From Variovorax sp. UMC13 (GTDB lineage Bacteria; Pseudomonadota; Gammaproteobacteria; Burkholderiales; Burkholderiaceae_C), in the NCBI RefSeq assembly GCF_014170375.1, contig NZ_LZZW01000009.1, positions 32,829 through 96,828 on the forward strand: a stretch of DNA of 64,000 bases, written 5' to 3'. Shown here piece by piece: positions 18,720 through 28,145 of this stretch. The position numbers were made by a program, and so were the translations under genes. How positions within the stretch are numbered: position 1 is the stretch's first letter; each line of letters begins with the position of its first letter. Below the pieces are notes generated by a model that saw nothing but the letters and a program-made list of their open reading frames with translations, was not told where the DNA came from and did no database searches.

Positions 18720-19798
18720 GACTTGGTTCCTTCGCTCTTCTTCATGCGTTGCAGCAGCAGCTTCGACAGGGCGAGCACGACGAAGGTGATGAAGAACAGC
18801 ACGAGGCCGAGGTACATCAGCGCGGCCTGGTGCAGGCCCGCGCCGGCTTCGGCGAACTCGTTGGCCAGCGCCGAGGTGATGCTGTTGGCGGCCTCGAAGA
18901 CCGACAGCGACTTGAGCTGGTTGGCGTTGCCGATCACGAAGGTGACCGCCATCGTCTCGCCCAGCGCCCGGCCCAGGCCGAGCATGATGCCGCCGACCAC
19001 ACCGGCCTTGGTGTACGGCAGCACCACCTTGGAGACGACCTCCCAGGTGGTGGAGCCCAGGCCGTAGGCCGATTCCTTGAGCAGCGGCGGCGTGACTTCG
19101 AACACGTCGCGCATCACGGCGGCGATGAACGGGATGATCATGATGGCCAGGATGATCCCGGCCGACAGGATGCCGATGCCCACCGGCGGGCCCGACACCA
19201 GCGCGCCCAGGTAGGGCACGCCGTCAAAAAGCTTCTGCAGCGGTTGCTGCACGTAGGTCGAGAGGATCGGCCCGAAGACCAGCAGGCCCCACATGCCGTA
19301 GACGATCGAGGGCACGGCGGCCAGCAGTTCGATCGCGGTGCCGAGCGGGCGCTTGAGCCACGACGGCGACATCTCGGTCAGGAACAGTGCGATGCCGAAG
19401 CTCACCGGCACCGCGATCACCAGCGCGATGAACGAGGTCGCCAGCGTGCCGTAGATCATCACCAGGCCGCCGTACTCGTCCTGCACCGGGTCCCAGGTGG
19501 AACTGGTCAGGAAGCCCAGGCCGTACTTGGTGATCGCAGGCCAGGCGCCGACGATCAGCGACAACAGGATGCCGATCAGCATGACCAGCGTCAGCAAAGC
19601 TGCGCCCTTGGCCAGCATGCCGAACAGTCGGTCGGTCGCGGCGCCGGTGCGCGGGCGCTTGGCCGGCGGCGGGGTGGCGGAAGCGCGGGCACGCTCGGCC
19701 GCGAGGTCGAGCGTCTGGGCGTTGGCGGGGAAGGTGGATGACAAGGGTCGCTCCGGCAATGGGGAAGGCGGCGCGTCGTCGAGCGGATGAGGGCTCAT
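18716..19798 (-). CDS. pstC: Phosphate ABC transporter permease PstC
   Basis: A 360-aa permease subunit. A longer than usual, Pro/Ala/Arg-rich cytoplasmic N-terminus (residues 1-50) precedes six membrane segments. The EAA loop is [20 protein letters not shown]. Motifs such as [20 protein letters not shown] and [14 protein letters not shown] are typical of PstC. It follows pstS by 18 bp. Confidence 0.97.
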   Translation of the reverse strand: MSPHPLDDAPPSPLPERPLSSTFPANAQTLDLAAERARASATPPPAKRPRTGAATDRLFGMLAKGAALLTLVMLIGILLSLIVGAWPAITKYGLGFLTSSTWDPVQDEYGGLVMIYGTLATSFIALVIAVPVSFGIALFLTEMSPSWLKRPLGTAIELLAAVPSIVYGMWGLLVFGPILSTYVQQPLQKLFDGVPYLGALVSGPPVGIGILSAGIILAIMIIPFIAAVMRDVFEVTPPLLKESAYGLGSTTWEVVSKVVLPYTKAGVVGGIMLGLGRALGETMAVTFVIGNANQLKSLSVFEAANSITSALANEFAEAGAGLHQAALMYLGLVLFFITFVVLALSKLLLQRMKKSEGTKS

Positions 19799-19816
19799 GC
19801 GACGCGCCGGTGGACC

Positions 19817-20860
19817 TTACTTGGCGACGGCGACGGACTTACCCGACGCGTCCTTGATGCTGTCGTTCCAGGCCTTGGCGATCGAGGTCTTCACGACGTC
19901 GGGCATCGGCACGTAGTCCAGGTCTTCGGCCGTCTTGTCGCCGCTCTTGTAGGCCCAGTCGAAGAACTTCAGCACGCTGGCTGCGTTGGCGGGCTTGTCC
20001 TGCACCTTCTGCATCAGGATGAAGGTCGCGCCGGTGATGGGCCATGCGCCCTTGTCGGCCTGGTTGGTCAGGATCTGGTAGAAGCTCTTGCTCCACTCGG
20101 CGCCGGAAGCAGCGGCCTTGAAGGCGCTGTCGTCGGGCGACACGATGGTGCCAGCGGCGTTCTGCATCTGGGCGTACGTCATCTTGTTCTGCTTGACGTA
20201 GGCGTATTCGACGTAGCCGATCGAGTTCGGCAGTTGCTTCACGAAGGCGGCGACGCCTTCGTTGCCCTTGCCGCCGGTGCCCAGGGGCCAGTTGACGGCC
20301 GTGCCTTCACCGACCTTGCTCTTCCACTCGGCGTTGACCTTGCTCAGGTAGTTGGTGAACAGGAAGCTGGTGCCCGAACCGTCGGCGCGGCGAACCGGCG
20401 CGATGGTGGCGTCCGGCAGGGCCAGCGAACCGTTCAGGGCCTTGATGGCGGGGTCGTTCCACTTGGTGATCTTGCCCAGGTAGATGTCGCCCAGGACCTG
20501 GCCGTTGAGCTTGAGATCGCCGGGCTTGATGCCGGTGATGTTCACGACCGGGATCACGCCGCCGATGACGGTGGGGAATTGCATCAGGCCCTTGGCTTGC
20601 AGTTCTTCGTCCTTCAGGGGAGCGTCGGAAGCGCCGAAGTCGACGGTCTTGGCTTCGATCTGCTTCAGGCCCGCGCCCGAACCGACCGACTGGTAGTTCA
20701 CCTTGACGCCGGTGGCCTTGTTGAAGTCCGAAGCCCACTTGGAATACAGGGGTGCGGGGAAGCTGGCACCGGCACCGGTCACGTCTTGCGCAAAGGCGGG
20801 CGCGTGGGCGAAAGCGGCAGCCACGAGGCTGGCTGCTGCAAATTTGATCGTCGTTTTCAT
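19817..20860 (-). CDS. pstS: Phosphate-binding periplasmic protein PstS
   Basis: A 347-aa periplasmic receptor for inorganic phosphate and first gene of the pst-pho operon. The signal peptide (residues 1-25, ending APAFAQ) is followed by [20 protein letters not shown]. The phosphate-contacting motifs [18 protein letters not shown] and [16 protein letters not shown] are intact. The ATG at 20860 has an AAGGAAG ribosome site. A Pho-box-like direct repeat lies about 65-80 bp upstream. Confidence 0.98.
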   Translation of the reverse strand: MKTTIKFAAASLVAAAFAHAPAFAQDVTGAGASFPAPLYSKWASDFNKATGVKVNYQSVGSGAGLKQIEAKTVDFGASDAPLKDEELQAKGLMQFPTVIGGVIPVVNITGIKPGDLKLNGQVLGDIYLGKITKWNDPAIKALNGSLALPDATIAPVRRADGSGTSFLFTNYLSKVNAEWKSKVGEGTAVNWPLGTGGKGNEGVAAFVKQLPNSIGYVEYAYVKQNKMTYAQMQNAAGTIVSPDDSAFKAAASGAEWSKSFYQILTNQADKGAWPITGATFILMQKVQDKPANAASVLKFFDWAYKSGDKTAEDLDYVPMPDVVKTSIAKAWNDSIKDASGKSVAVAK

Positions 20861-20924
20861 GAGGCTTCCTTTGTGAAGTTCAGCAATCCCGGGTTGGGGG
20901 TTGCCGCGAACTTTAGAAAGCTTG

Positions 20925-20942
20925 TGTGACATCGATGTGACA
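20925..20942 (-). promoter_or_regulatory. Pho box upstream of pstS
   Basis: On the minus strand TGTCACA-TCGA-TGTCACA is an exact 7-bp direct repeat with 11-bp period, the geometry of PhoB boxes. It lies about 65 bp upstream of the pstS start. Confidence 0.75.
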
Positions 20943-20992
20943 CCCCTTTTCCCAATGAAAAAGGCCTCCGGGACGCTGTGTACATGTGACGC

Positions 20993-21010
20993 CGTCACAG
21001 AATCGTCACG
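20993..21010 (+). promoter_or_regulatory. Pho box upstream of ppx
   Basis: CGTCACA-GAAT-CGTCACG, two 7-mers with 11-bp period on the plus strand, 68 bp before the ppx ATG. Together with the pstS box it makes this a divergent Pho-controlled region. Confidence 0.6.
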
Positions 21011-21077
21011 ATCCGACACCCCCGCCCCGGCTACCATCGGAGCCCGCCATTTCCCAGCGATCGCCTCCTATTTCTCC

Positions 21078-22592
21078 ATGCAAAACGGCTCCCTCCTCGC
21101 TGCGGTCGATCTCGGCTCCAACAGCTTCCGCCTCGAAATCGGTCGGGTCGACCACGGGCAGATCCATCGCATCGAATACCTCAAGGAGGTCGTGCGGCAG
21201 GGCGCCGGGCTCGACAGCGCACGCAACCTGACGCCGGAAGCCATGCAGCGCGGCTGGGAGGCGCTGGCGCGCTTCGGCGAGCGGCTGGCCGGCTTCAAGC
21301 GTTCGCAGGTGCGCGTGGTCGCCACCCAGACGCTGCGCGAAGCCCGCAACCGCGACGAGTTCCTGCTGCGCGCGCGCACCGTGCTGGGCTTCGGCATCGA
21401 CGTGATCCCGGGCCGCGAGGAAGCCCGCCTGATCTACCAGGGCGTGGCCCACATGCTGCCGCACAACGACGTGTCCGACCGCGAGCGCCGGCTGGTGGTC
21501 GACATCGGCGGCCGCTCGACCGAGATGATCATCGGCCGCGCGCTCGAGGCGCAGGTGATGGAGTCCTACCGCGTGGGCAGCGTCGCCTGGTCGCTCAAGC
21601 ACTTCCCGCAGGGTCAGTTCACCGCCCCGGCCTTCCGCGCGGCCGAGATCGCGGCCAAGGCCGTGCTCGACGACGCGCTCTCGAGCTACGGCGCCGACCG
21701 CTGGGACGTGGCCTACGGCGCCTCCGGCACCATCGGCGCGGTGGGCGACGTGCTGGCGGCCTCGGGCGCCGAACCCGGCCTGGTGACGCGCGAGGGGCTC
21801 GACTGGCTGCTCGACCGCCTGCTCAAGGCCGGCAGCATCGAGCGGCTGCGCATGGACGGCATGCGCGAGGACCGCAAGGCCGTGATCGGCGGCGGCGTGA
21901 GCGTGCTGCGCGCGGTGTTCGACCTGCTCGACATCCGCGAGATGAAGATCGCCCAGGGTGCCCTGCGCCACGGCGTGCTCTACGAGCTGCTGGAGCGCGA
22001 CGACAGCGTGGCCGACCTGCGCGCCGCCACCGTGGCCCGGCTGGCCACCCGCTTCGCTGCCGACGCGGCGCAGGCGCGCCGGGTCGGCGAGACGGCGGCC
22101 GCGCTGTACGTGCAGCTCGACCCGGCCGCGCGGGGCGGCAGCACCGCCAGCCGCGCCGGCCGCGCGCTGCGCAAGCTGGGCTGGGCGGCGCAGCTGCACG
22201 AGATCGGCGCGCTGATCTCGCACAGCGATTGCCACAAGCACGGCGCCTACATCCTGGACAACGTCGACGCCCCGGGCTTCGCCTCCAACGAGCTGCACCA
22301 GCTGAGCCAGCTGGTGCTGGGCCACCGCGGCAAGTTGCGCAAGATCGAGACGGCCCTGGAAGACGACACCTTCGCGGCCCAGCTGCTCGCGCTGCGCGTG
22401 GCGGTGATCCTGTGCCACGCACGGCGCGATCCCGAGCCGCAGGCACTGAAGCTCGCGCGAAGCGATGCACGCACCTTCAGCGTGAACCACCGTGCCGACT
22501 GGGCCGACACCTTCCCGCAATCGGCCCACCTGCTGCGCGAAGAGGTGCTGGCCTGGCAGAAGACCGGCTGGAAGGTCGTGCTCGGCAACTGA
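21078..22592 (+). CDS. ppx: Exopolyphosphatase (Ppx/GppA family)
   Basis: A 504-aa enzyme that releases phosphate from the ends of polyphosphate (or hydrolyses pppGpp in GppA relatives). The actin-like ATPase fold is visible as AAVDLGSNSFRLEIGR (phosphate loop 1), VVDIGGRSTEMIIG (phosphate loop 2) and the catalytic-Glu region PGREEARLIYQGV. An HD-like C-terminal domain follows (HEIGALISHSDCHKHGAYIL). The ATG at 21078 was chosen because the family N-terminus begins there. It is divergent from pstS and convergent with sixA. Confidence 0.95.
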   Translation: MQNGSLLAAVDLGSNSFRLEIGRVDHGQIHRIEYLKEVVRQGAGLDSARNLTPEAMQRGWEALARFGERLAGFKRSQVRVVATQTLREARNRDEFLLRARTVLGFGIDVIPGREEARLIYQGVAHMLPHNDVSDRERRLVVDIGGRSTEMIIGRALEAQVMESYRVGSVAWSLKHFPQGQFTAPAFRAAEIAAKAVLDDALSSYGADRWDVAYGASGTIGAVGDVLAASGAEPGLVTREGLDWLLDRLLKAGSIERLRMDGMREDRKAVIGGGVSVLRAVFDLLDIREMKIAQGALRHGVLYELLERDDSVADLRAATVARLATRFAADAAQARRVGETAAALYVQLDPAARGGSTASRAGRALRKLGWAAQLHEIGALISHSDCHKHGAYILDNVDAPGFASNELHQLSQLVLGHRGKLRKIETALEDDTFAAQLLALRVAVILCHARRDPEPQALKLARSDARTFSVNHRADWADTFPQSAHLLREEVLAWQKTGWKVVLGN

Positions 22593-22616
22593 GGCGCCGC
22601 GCGACGCCCCGCCCTG

Positions 22617-23078
22617 CTACATCAGCTCGGGCGCCTGCACCGTCACCACCACGGTCTGCACGTCGCCGTCGCGTTCGCGCGTGCGGATCCACCAGACCGC
22701 GCCCTTGCGCACCGGGCAGCTGTCGTGCCCCATGCCCAGCAGTTGCGCGATCGCCTGGCCCAGCCCGGGCTGGTGCCCGACCACCAGCACCACCGACTTG
22801 CCGTTGGGCCAGCCGGCCGCGGCCAGCAGCGCCTCGGGGCCGGCATCGGGCGCGAGGTCGTCCCGCAGCTTGTACTTGCGGTCCAGCGCCATCACGGTCT
22901 GCTCGCAGCGCCGCGCCGGGCTGCTCACGATGCGCGTGCCGTCGGGCAGCTGGCGGTCGAGCCAGCTCGCCATGCGCCGGGCCTGCTTCTCGCCGCGGGC
23001 GGTCAGTGCGCGCTGCATGTCGTCGCAGCCTTCGGTCCAGTCCTCGGCTTCGGCATGGCGCCAGAAGATCAAGTCCAT
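22617..23078 (-). CDS. sixA: Phosphohistidine phosphatase SixA-like
   Basis: A 153-aa histidine phosphatase. The catalytic RHG-type motif reads LIFWRHAEAED, and the second catalytic His lies in VVLVVGHQPGLGQ. Short length without a signal peptide matches SixA, which dephosphorylates phosphohistidine in phosphotransfer proteins. It lies 15 bp downstream of ppk on the same strand, so it is probably co-transcribed with it. The target in this organism is unknown. Confidence 0.88.
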   Translation of the reverse strand: MDLIFWRHAEAEDWTEGCDDMQRALTARGEKQARRMASWLDRQLPDGTRIVSSPARRCEQTVMALDRKYKLRDDLAPDAGPEALLAAAGWPNGKSVVLVVGHQPGLGQAIAQLLGMGHDSCPVRKGAVWWIRTRERDGDVQTVVVTVQAPELM

Positions 23079-23093
23079 TTCGAGCGTTCTCCT

Positions 23094-25259
23094 TCAGTTG
23101 CGCACGCGGCCCAGCCCGCGCGATGCGTAGCGCCCCATCAGCGCGGCCTGGGCGCCATGCGCCTCGATGCGGTGCGACGCGCCCTCCTCGCCGGGATGCG
23201 TGTCGCCCTGGACGCGGCGGTACACGCCGTCGGCGCCCAGGTCCCAGGCGTCCTTGCCGTCGTGCAGGTAGGCCACCAGGCATTCGTCGATCAGGCGCTG
23301 GCGCAGGCCCGGATCGGTCACCGGCCAGGACAGTTCGATGCGTCGCATCATGTTGCGGTTCATCCAGTCGGCGCTCGAGAGGTAGAGCGACTCGTCCTGG
23401 CCGTTGCGGAAATAGAAGACCCGCGAATGCTCGAGGAAGCGCCCGATCACCGAACGCACGCGGATGTTCTCGGTCAGCCCCGGCACCTGCGCCGGCAGCG
23501 TGCAGGCGCCGCGCACGATCAGGTCGATCTTCACGCCCTTCTGCCCGGCCCGCACCAGGGCATGGACCAGGGCCTCGTCGGTCAGCGCATTCATCTTGGC
23601 GACGATGCGCGTGGCATCGCCCTGCTCGGCCGCCAGGCCCAGCGCGTCGATCTGCGCCACCAGGTTGCGGTGCAGGTCGAAGGGCGCGAGCGACATGCGG
23701 TTGAGCTTCGGCAGCCGGCTCTGGCTGGCCAGGTGCACGAACACCGCCTCCATGTCGGCCGTCAGCAGCGGGTCGGCCGTGAGGTGGCTGATGTCGGTGT
23801 AGAGCGCCGCGGTGCGCGGGTTGTAGTTGCCGGTCGACAGGTGGCCGTAACGCTGCATGCGCTTGCCTTCGCGGCGCGTCACCAGCAGCATCTTGGCGTG
23901 GGTCTTGAGGCCGACCACGCCGTACACCACCTGGGCGCCGATCGACTCGAGCATCTCGGCCCAGTTGATGTTGGCCTCTTCGTCGAAGCGGGCCTTGAGC
24001 TCGACCACCACGGTCACTTCCTTGCCACGCCGCACGGCCTCGCGCAGCAGGTCCATCAGCACCGAGTCCGCGCCGGTGCGGTAGATGGTCTGCTTGATGG
24101 CCAGCACCTGCGGATCGAGCACCGCCTCGCGCAGGAAGGCCAGCACGCCGTCGAAGCTCTCGAAGGGCTGGTGGATCAGCACGTCGCCGCGCTGCAGGCG
24201 GTCGAAGAAGGACTGGCCCGGCGACAGCGTGATCGGGTAGGAGGCCTTGTAGGGTGCGAAGCGCAGTTCCTTGAACTGCGGCTCGTCGAGCAGGTCGATC
24301 AGTTGCGTGAGGCGCGCCAGGTTGACCGGCCCGTGCACCCGGTAGAGCGACTGCGGCGGCAGGTTGAACTGCGCGAGCAGGAAGCTGGCCAGCGACTCGG
24401 CGCAGCTGGCCGAGACCTCGAGCCGCACCGCCTGCCCGTAGTGCCGGTGCTCCAGGCCCTGGCGCAGCGCGGTGCGCAGGTTCTTCACGTCCTCTTCGTC
24501 GACCGCCAGGTCCGAGTGCCGCGTGACGCGGAACTGCGAAAAGTCGCCGACCTCGCGGCCCGGGAACATGCTGGAGAGGTGCGCGCGCACGATGCTCGAC
24601 AGCGCCACGAACAGCGTCTTGCCGCTCGACACCTTGGCCGGCATGCGGACCAGCCGCGGCAGCACGCGCGGCACCTTGAGGATGGCGATCGGGTTCTCGC
24701 GGCCGAAGGCGTCCTTGCCGCCCAGGCGCACGATGAAGTTGAGCGACTTGTTCGCCACCTGCGGGAAGGGATGCGAGGGATCGAGCCCGACCGGGATCAG
24801 CAGCGGTCGCACTTCGCGCTCGAAGTAGTCGTGCACCCACTTGCGCTGGGCCGGGTTGCGCTCGCCGTGCGAAATGATGTGTACCCCGTGCTGGGCGAAG
24901 GCCGGCATCAGTTCGTCGTTGTAGAGCGCGTACTGCGTGTCGACCAGCGTATGAGCGATGCCGGCCAGCCGCTCGAAGGAAGCGACCGTCTCGTTGCCCT
25001 TGGCCTCGCCGAGGCTGGCCGCGATCAGGTGCGGCGCGGCGCGGACTTCGAAGAACTCGTCGAGGTTCGACGACACGATGCACAGGTAGCGCAGCCGCTC
25101 GATCAACGGCACTTCGGCGCGCTGCGCCCAGTCGAGCACGCGCTGATTGAAGGCCAGGATGCTGAGGTCGCGGTCGAGCAGGGTCAGTGCGGGACGTGGG
25201 GACTCCGCTTCGGTGGCGGGTGGCGTTTCGGCCGGCGGAAGGGCCTGTTTGGACAACAT
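23094..25259 (-). CDS. ppk1: Polyphosphate kinase 1
   Basis: A membrane-associated kinase that makes polyphosphate from ATP. It has 721 aa from the ATG at 25259. I prefer this start because the alternative ATG at 25331 lies inside the Pho-box repeat, and the added residues do not look like PPK. The N domain (LLDRDLSILAFNQRVLDWAQ) and head domain (IVSSNLDEFFEVRAAPHL) are present. The catalytic histidine segments are KTHAKMLLVTRR and RYGHLSTGNYNPRTA, with the closing motif YLSSADWMNRNMMRRIE. It forms a biosynthesis/degradation pair with ppx nearby. Confidence 0.96.
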   Translation of the reverse strand: MLSKQALPPAETPPATEAESPRPALTLLDRDLSILAFNQRVLDWAQRAEVPLIERLRYLCIVSSNLDEFFEVRAAPHLIAASLGEAKGNETVASFERLAGIAHTLVDTQYALYNDELMPAFAQHGVHIISHGERNPAQRKWVHDYFEREVRPLLIPVGLDPSHPFPQVANKSLNFIVRLGGKDAFGRENPIAILKVPRVLPRLVRMPAKVSSGKTLFVALSSIVRAHLSSMFPGREVGDFSQFRVTRHSDLAVDEEDVKNLRTALRQGLEHRHYGQAVRLEVSASCAESLASFLLAQFNLPPQSLYRVHGPVNLARLTQLIDLLDEPQFKELRFAPYKASYPITLSPGQSFFDRLQRGDVLIHQPFESFDGVLAFLREAVLDPQVLAIKQTIYRTGADSVLMDLLREAVRRGKEVTVVVELKARFDEEANINWAEMLESIGAQVVYGVVGLKTHAKMLLVTRREGKRMQRYGHLSTGNYNPRTAALYTDISHLTADPLLTADMEAVFVHLASQSRLPKLNRMSLAPFDLHRNLVAQIDALGLAAEQGDATRIVAKMNALTDEALVHALVRAGQKGVKIDLIVRGACTLPAQVPGLTENIRVRSVIGRFLEHSRVFYFRNGQDESLYLSSADWMNRNMMRRIELSWPVTDPGLRQRLIDECLVAYLHDGKDAWDLGADGVYRRVQGDTHPGEEGASHRIEAHGAQAALMGRYASRGLGRVRN

Positions 25260-25329
25260 GATCACTGATTCTGGCGCAAGGACTGAGAACACCGCTGTCA
25301 GCGGAGATATGACAGTGTCGAGCGCCTTC

Positions 25330-25347
25330 ATGACATTTTCGTGACGT
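25330..25347 (-). promoter_or_regulatory. Pho box upstream of ppk
   Basis: Minus strand ACGTCAC-GAAA-ATGTCAT, a 7-bp repeat with 11-bp period, 71 bp upstream of the preferred ppk start. Further TGAC half-sites lie on both sides. Confidence 0.6.
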
Positions 25348-25373
25348 TGTCACATGACGCCGGAAGGCGTCGA

Positions 25374-26246
25374 TCAGTTGCCCAGGAAGTGCTTGCGGTA
25401 GCGCGGCGGCAGGTCGTCGATGCGCATCAGCATCGGCAGGTCGGCCGTGTTGAAGTCCGGGTCCCAGGCCGGCGCACCCAGCACCTTGGCGCCCAGGCGC
25501 AGGTAGCCCTTGATCAGCGCCGGGGGCTCCACCGCCAGCTCGCTGTCGAGCCGGTCGACCGGCAGCGCCAGCCGCGGCTGGACCTGGTACTGGATCGGCG
25601 CCATGTGGGTCGTCGACAGCTGGCGCCAGATGCTGGCCGCGGCGTCGCCGTTGCGCGCGCCCTCGTGGCACATGGGAATGCTCGCGCAACCGATCATGGT
25701 GTCGAGCTTGTTGCGGTGCATGAAGGCCGCCAGCGCGCCCCACAGGGCCAGGATGACGCCGCCCTGCCGGTGGTCACGGTGCACGCAGCTGCGGCCCAGT
25801 TCGACCATGCGCTCGCGCAGGTCGCGCAGCCGGGTCAGGTCGAATTCGGTGTCGCTGTAGGTGCTGCCGATGCGGCGCGCCTGGGCCGGCGTGAGCACGC
25901 GGTAGGTGCCGATGACCTGTTCGGTCTCTTCGTCGCGCACCAGCAGGTGTTCGCAGAAGTCGTCGAACAGGTCGATGTCGTGGCCTTCGAGCGGCGTGGT
26001 CAGGCGCGCGCCCATCTCGCCAGCGAACACCTCGAAGCGCAGGCGCTGGGCGGCGCGCACGTCGTCCTGGTGGCGGGCCCAGCTCACGGTGATGCCCGGG
26101 CCGGCGGCGCGCGCGGGTGCGGGCTGCGTGGTGGCCGGCACGGCCGGCACCGCGGACGGCACACGGGCCGCGGGCGGTGCCCGCCAGAAGGCGGGACGCG
26201 AGCCGAGTTGGGAGATCGCGAACATCGGATTGGGCAGTTCTTGCAT
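25374..26246 (-). CDS. olsB: OlsB-type GNAT N-acyltransferase (ornithine lipid synthesis)
   Basis: A 290-aa acyltransferase expected to attach a 3-hydroxyacyl chain from ACP to ornithine (or another amino acid), the first step of phosphorus-free ornithine lipids. The OlsB pattern is clear: LRFEVFAGEMGARL, DIDLFDDFCEHLLVRD, VIGTYRVLTP, ELGRSCVHRDHRQGGVI, PALIKGYLRLGAKV and PAWDPDFNTADLPMLM. An extra 50-residue Pro/Ala-rich N-terminus precedes the domain. No olsA partner is in view. It lies next to ppk, and a weaker Pho-like repeat upstream fits the known link between phosphate starvation and ornithine lipids. Confidence 0.85.
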   Translation of the reverse strand: MQELPNPMFAISQLGSRPAFWRAPPAARVPSAVPAVPATTQPAPARAAGPGITVSWARHQDDVRAAQRLRFEVFAGEMGARLTTPLEGHDIDLFDDFCEHLLVRDEETEQVIGTYRVLTPAQARRIGSTYSDTEFDLTRLRDLRERMVELGRSCVHRDHRQGGVILALWGALAAFMHRNKLDTMIGCASIPMCHEGARNGDAAASIWRQLSTTHMAPIQYQVQPRLALPVDRLDSELAVEPPALIKGYLRLGAKVLGAPAWDPDFNTADLPMLMRIDDLPPRYRKHFLGN

Positions 26247-26303
26247 GGGGGACCCTTCGTGTTGAGCGCGAGTCTCCAGAACCCCGATGAAAGTGCCGTG
26301 TCG

Positions 26304-26332
26304 CTGTCATGGCAATTGCATGACGCTGCCAA
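26304..26332. promoter_or_regulatory. Weak Pho-box-like repeat between olsB and the cNMP-binding fusion gene
   Basis: Plus strand CTGTCAT-GGCA-ATTGCAT-GACG-CTGCCAA: three imperfect 7-mers with 11-bp period. It is near-palindromic, so it can be read toward either gene. It is much weaker than the boxes at pstS and ppk. Confidence 0.35.
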
Positions 26333-26386
26333 ATGCCCTTCTTCGTCGTCTAATGAGCGCCTGCCCCACCCCCACAGGAGTCGCCC

Positions 26387-28069
26387 ATGGCCGACGAAGG
26401 ACGGATCGAGGTCGAGGTCGAAACCCGGCGCCACCAGATGTTTCCGGTGCTGAGCGAGACCGACCTGCGACGCATGCAGCGCTTCGGCAGCCTGCGCACC
26501 TACGCGCCGGGCGATTGCATGTTCAGGGCCGGCGAGCCGGGCCTGGGCATGTTCGTGCTGCTGGCGGGCACGGTTGCCATCACCCAGCGCGACGGGCTGG
26601 GCCATGTGGTGCCCATCGGCCGCCAGGGGCCGGGCCAGTTCATGGCCGAGATCGCGCAACTGTCGGGCAAGCCCTCGCTGGTCGACGGGCATGCCGAGAC
26701 CGCCGTGGAGGCGCTGCTGATCCCGCCCGAGCAACTGCGCGCGCTGATCGTGGCCGAGGCCGACCTGGGCGAGCGGCTGGTGCGCGCGCTGATCCTGCGC
26801 CGCGTGGCGCTGATCGAATCCGGCGCCAGCGGCCCGGTGCTGATCGGCCCGCCCGACACCGCCGACGTCCGGCGGCTGCAGAACTTCCTGAGCCGCAACG
26901 GCCACCCCTTCCAGGTGGTCGACTCGACCCGGGACGCCGACGCGGCCGCGATGCTCGCCCAGTACGGCGAGGCCACGCTGCTGGTGGCCTGCCCCAACGG
27001 GTCGGTGTTGATGAACCCGAGCGAGCTGGCCCTGGCGCGCTGCCTGGGCATGGTCGACAGCGACGTCCACGACGACCTGTTCGACGTGATCGTGGTCGGC
27101 GCCGGGCCGGCCGGGCTTGCCACCGCGGTGTACGCCGCATCGGAAGGCCTGCGCGTGGTCGTGCTCGACTGCCGCTCCTATGGCGGCCAGGCCGGAGCGA
27201 GCGCGCGCATCGAGAATTACCTGGGCTTTCCCACCGGCATCTCGGGCGGCGCGCTGGCCGGGCGGGCCTATGTGCAGGCGCAGAAGTTCGGCGTCGAGAT
27301 GATGATCCCGTCGGAAGTCGCCTCGCTCGACTGCAGCCACGCGGCCGCGGGCGAGATGACCGTGCACCTGGCCGACGGCCGCCGGCTGCGCGGGCGCACG
27401 GTGGTGATCGCCAGCGGCGCGCGCTACCGCCGGCCGGGCGTGCCGCGGCTGGCCGAGTTCGAAGGCCGCGGCATCTGGTACTGGGCTTCGGCGCTCGAGG
27501 CCCGCACCTGCGCACGGCAGGAGGTCGCGCTGGTGGGCGGCGGCAATTCGGCCGGCCAGGCGGCGGTGTTCCTGTCGCAGCATGCGGCCAAGGTCAACGT
27601 GCTGGTGCGCGGACCTTCGCTCGCGGCCAGCATGTCGCGCTACCTGATCGATCGCATCGAGGCCACGCCGAACATCGCGCTGCATCCGCACACCGAGCTG
27701 GTGAGCCTGCACGGCGACCCTGCCACCGGACTCGAGGGCGCGACCTGGCGCCGCCGCGGATCGACGGAGGAATACGACTGCCCGGCGCGCAACATCTTCC
27801 TGTTCGTCGGCGCGGAGCCCGAGACCGGCTGGCTCGCGGGCTGCCAGGTGGCGGTCGACCGCAGCGGCTTCGTGCTGACGGGGCCGGCCGCCAGCGGCGG
27901 TTTTCCCGCGCGGCCCGCGGCACCGCTCGAATCGAGCGTGCCGGGCGTGTTCGCGGTGGGCGACGTGCGCTCGGGCTCGGTCAAGCGCGTGGGCGGCGCG
28001 ATCGGCGAAGGGGCGGCGGTGGTGGCACAGATCCACCAGCATCTGGCGGCCAACGAACGCAGCGCCTGA
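26387..28069 (+). CDS. Cyclic-nucleotide-binding / thioredoxin-reductase-like fusion oxidoreductase
   Basis: A 560-aa cytoplasmic protein. Residues about 15-140 form a cNMP-binding domain (YAPGDCMFRAGEPGLGMFVL, then GPGQFMAEIAQLSGKPSLV). Residues about 155-228 look like a small thioredoxin-like linker domain. From about 230 it is a class II pyridine-nucleotide oxidoreductase: FAD motif VVGAGPAGLATAVYAASEG, SYGGQAG, NADPH motif LVGGGNSAGQAAVFLSQHA and the closing FAVGDVRSGSVKRVGGA. The CxxC redox pair of thioredoxin reductase is missing at its usual place just before the NADPH motif (there is one Cys, EARTCARQ). It therefore probably does not reduce thioredoxin. Its ligand and acceptor are unknown. 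Confidence 0.85.
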   Translation: MADEGRIEVEVETRRHQMFPVLSETDLRRMQRFGSLRTYAPGDCMFRAGEPGLGMFVLLAGTVAITQRDGLGHVVPIGRQGPGQFMAEIAQLSGKPSLVDGHAETAVEALLIPPEQLRALIVAEADLGERLVRALILRRVALIESGASGPVLIGPPDTADVRRLQNFLSRNGHPFQVVDSTRDADAAAMLAQYGEATLLVACPNGSVLMNPSELALARCLGMVDSDVHDDLFDVIVVGAGPAGLATAVYAASEGLRVVVLDCRSYGGQAGASARIENYLGFPTGISGGALAGRAYVQAQKFGVEMMIPSEVASLDCSHAAAGEMTVHLADGRRLRGRTVVIASGARYRRPGVPRLAEFEGRGIWYWASALEARTCARQEVALVGGGNSAGQAAVFLSQHAAKVNVLVRGPSLAASMSRYLIDRIEATPNIALHPHTELVSLHGDPATGLEGATWRRRGSTEEYDCPARNIFLFVGAEPETGWLAGCQVAVDRSGFVLTGPAASGGFPARPAAPLESSVPGVFAVGDVRSGSVKRVGGAIGEGAAVVAQIHQHLAANERSA

Positions 28070-28145
28070 AGCCGGGCGCGCTGCAGGAAATCCGGCGCGC
28101 CTATATGCTGGCGCCCTCCTCTGTTCATCGCCCGAAACGACCGAC

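Noticed and set aside
20861..21037. Longer PstS from a start at 21037
   Set aside because: It would place 59 residues before a perfect signal peptide and run through the Pho boxes.
25260..25331. N-terminal extension of PPK from the ATG at 25331
   Set aside because: That ATG lies inside the Pho-box repeat and the extra residues do not resemble PPK1.
22477..25743. 1088-aa minus-strand frame across sixA, ppk and part of olsB
   Set aside because: Arg/Ala/Gly-rich shadow of three genes in other frames.
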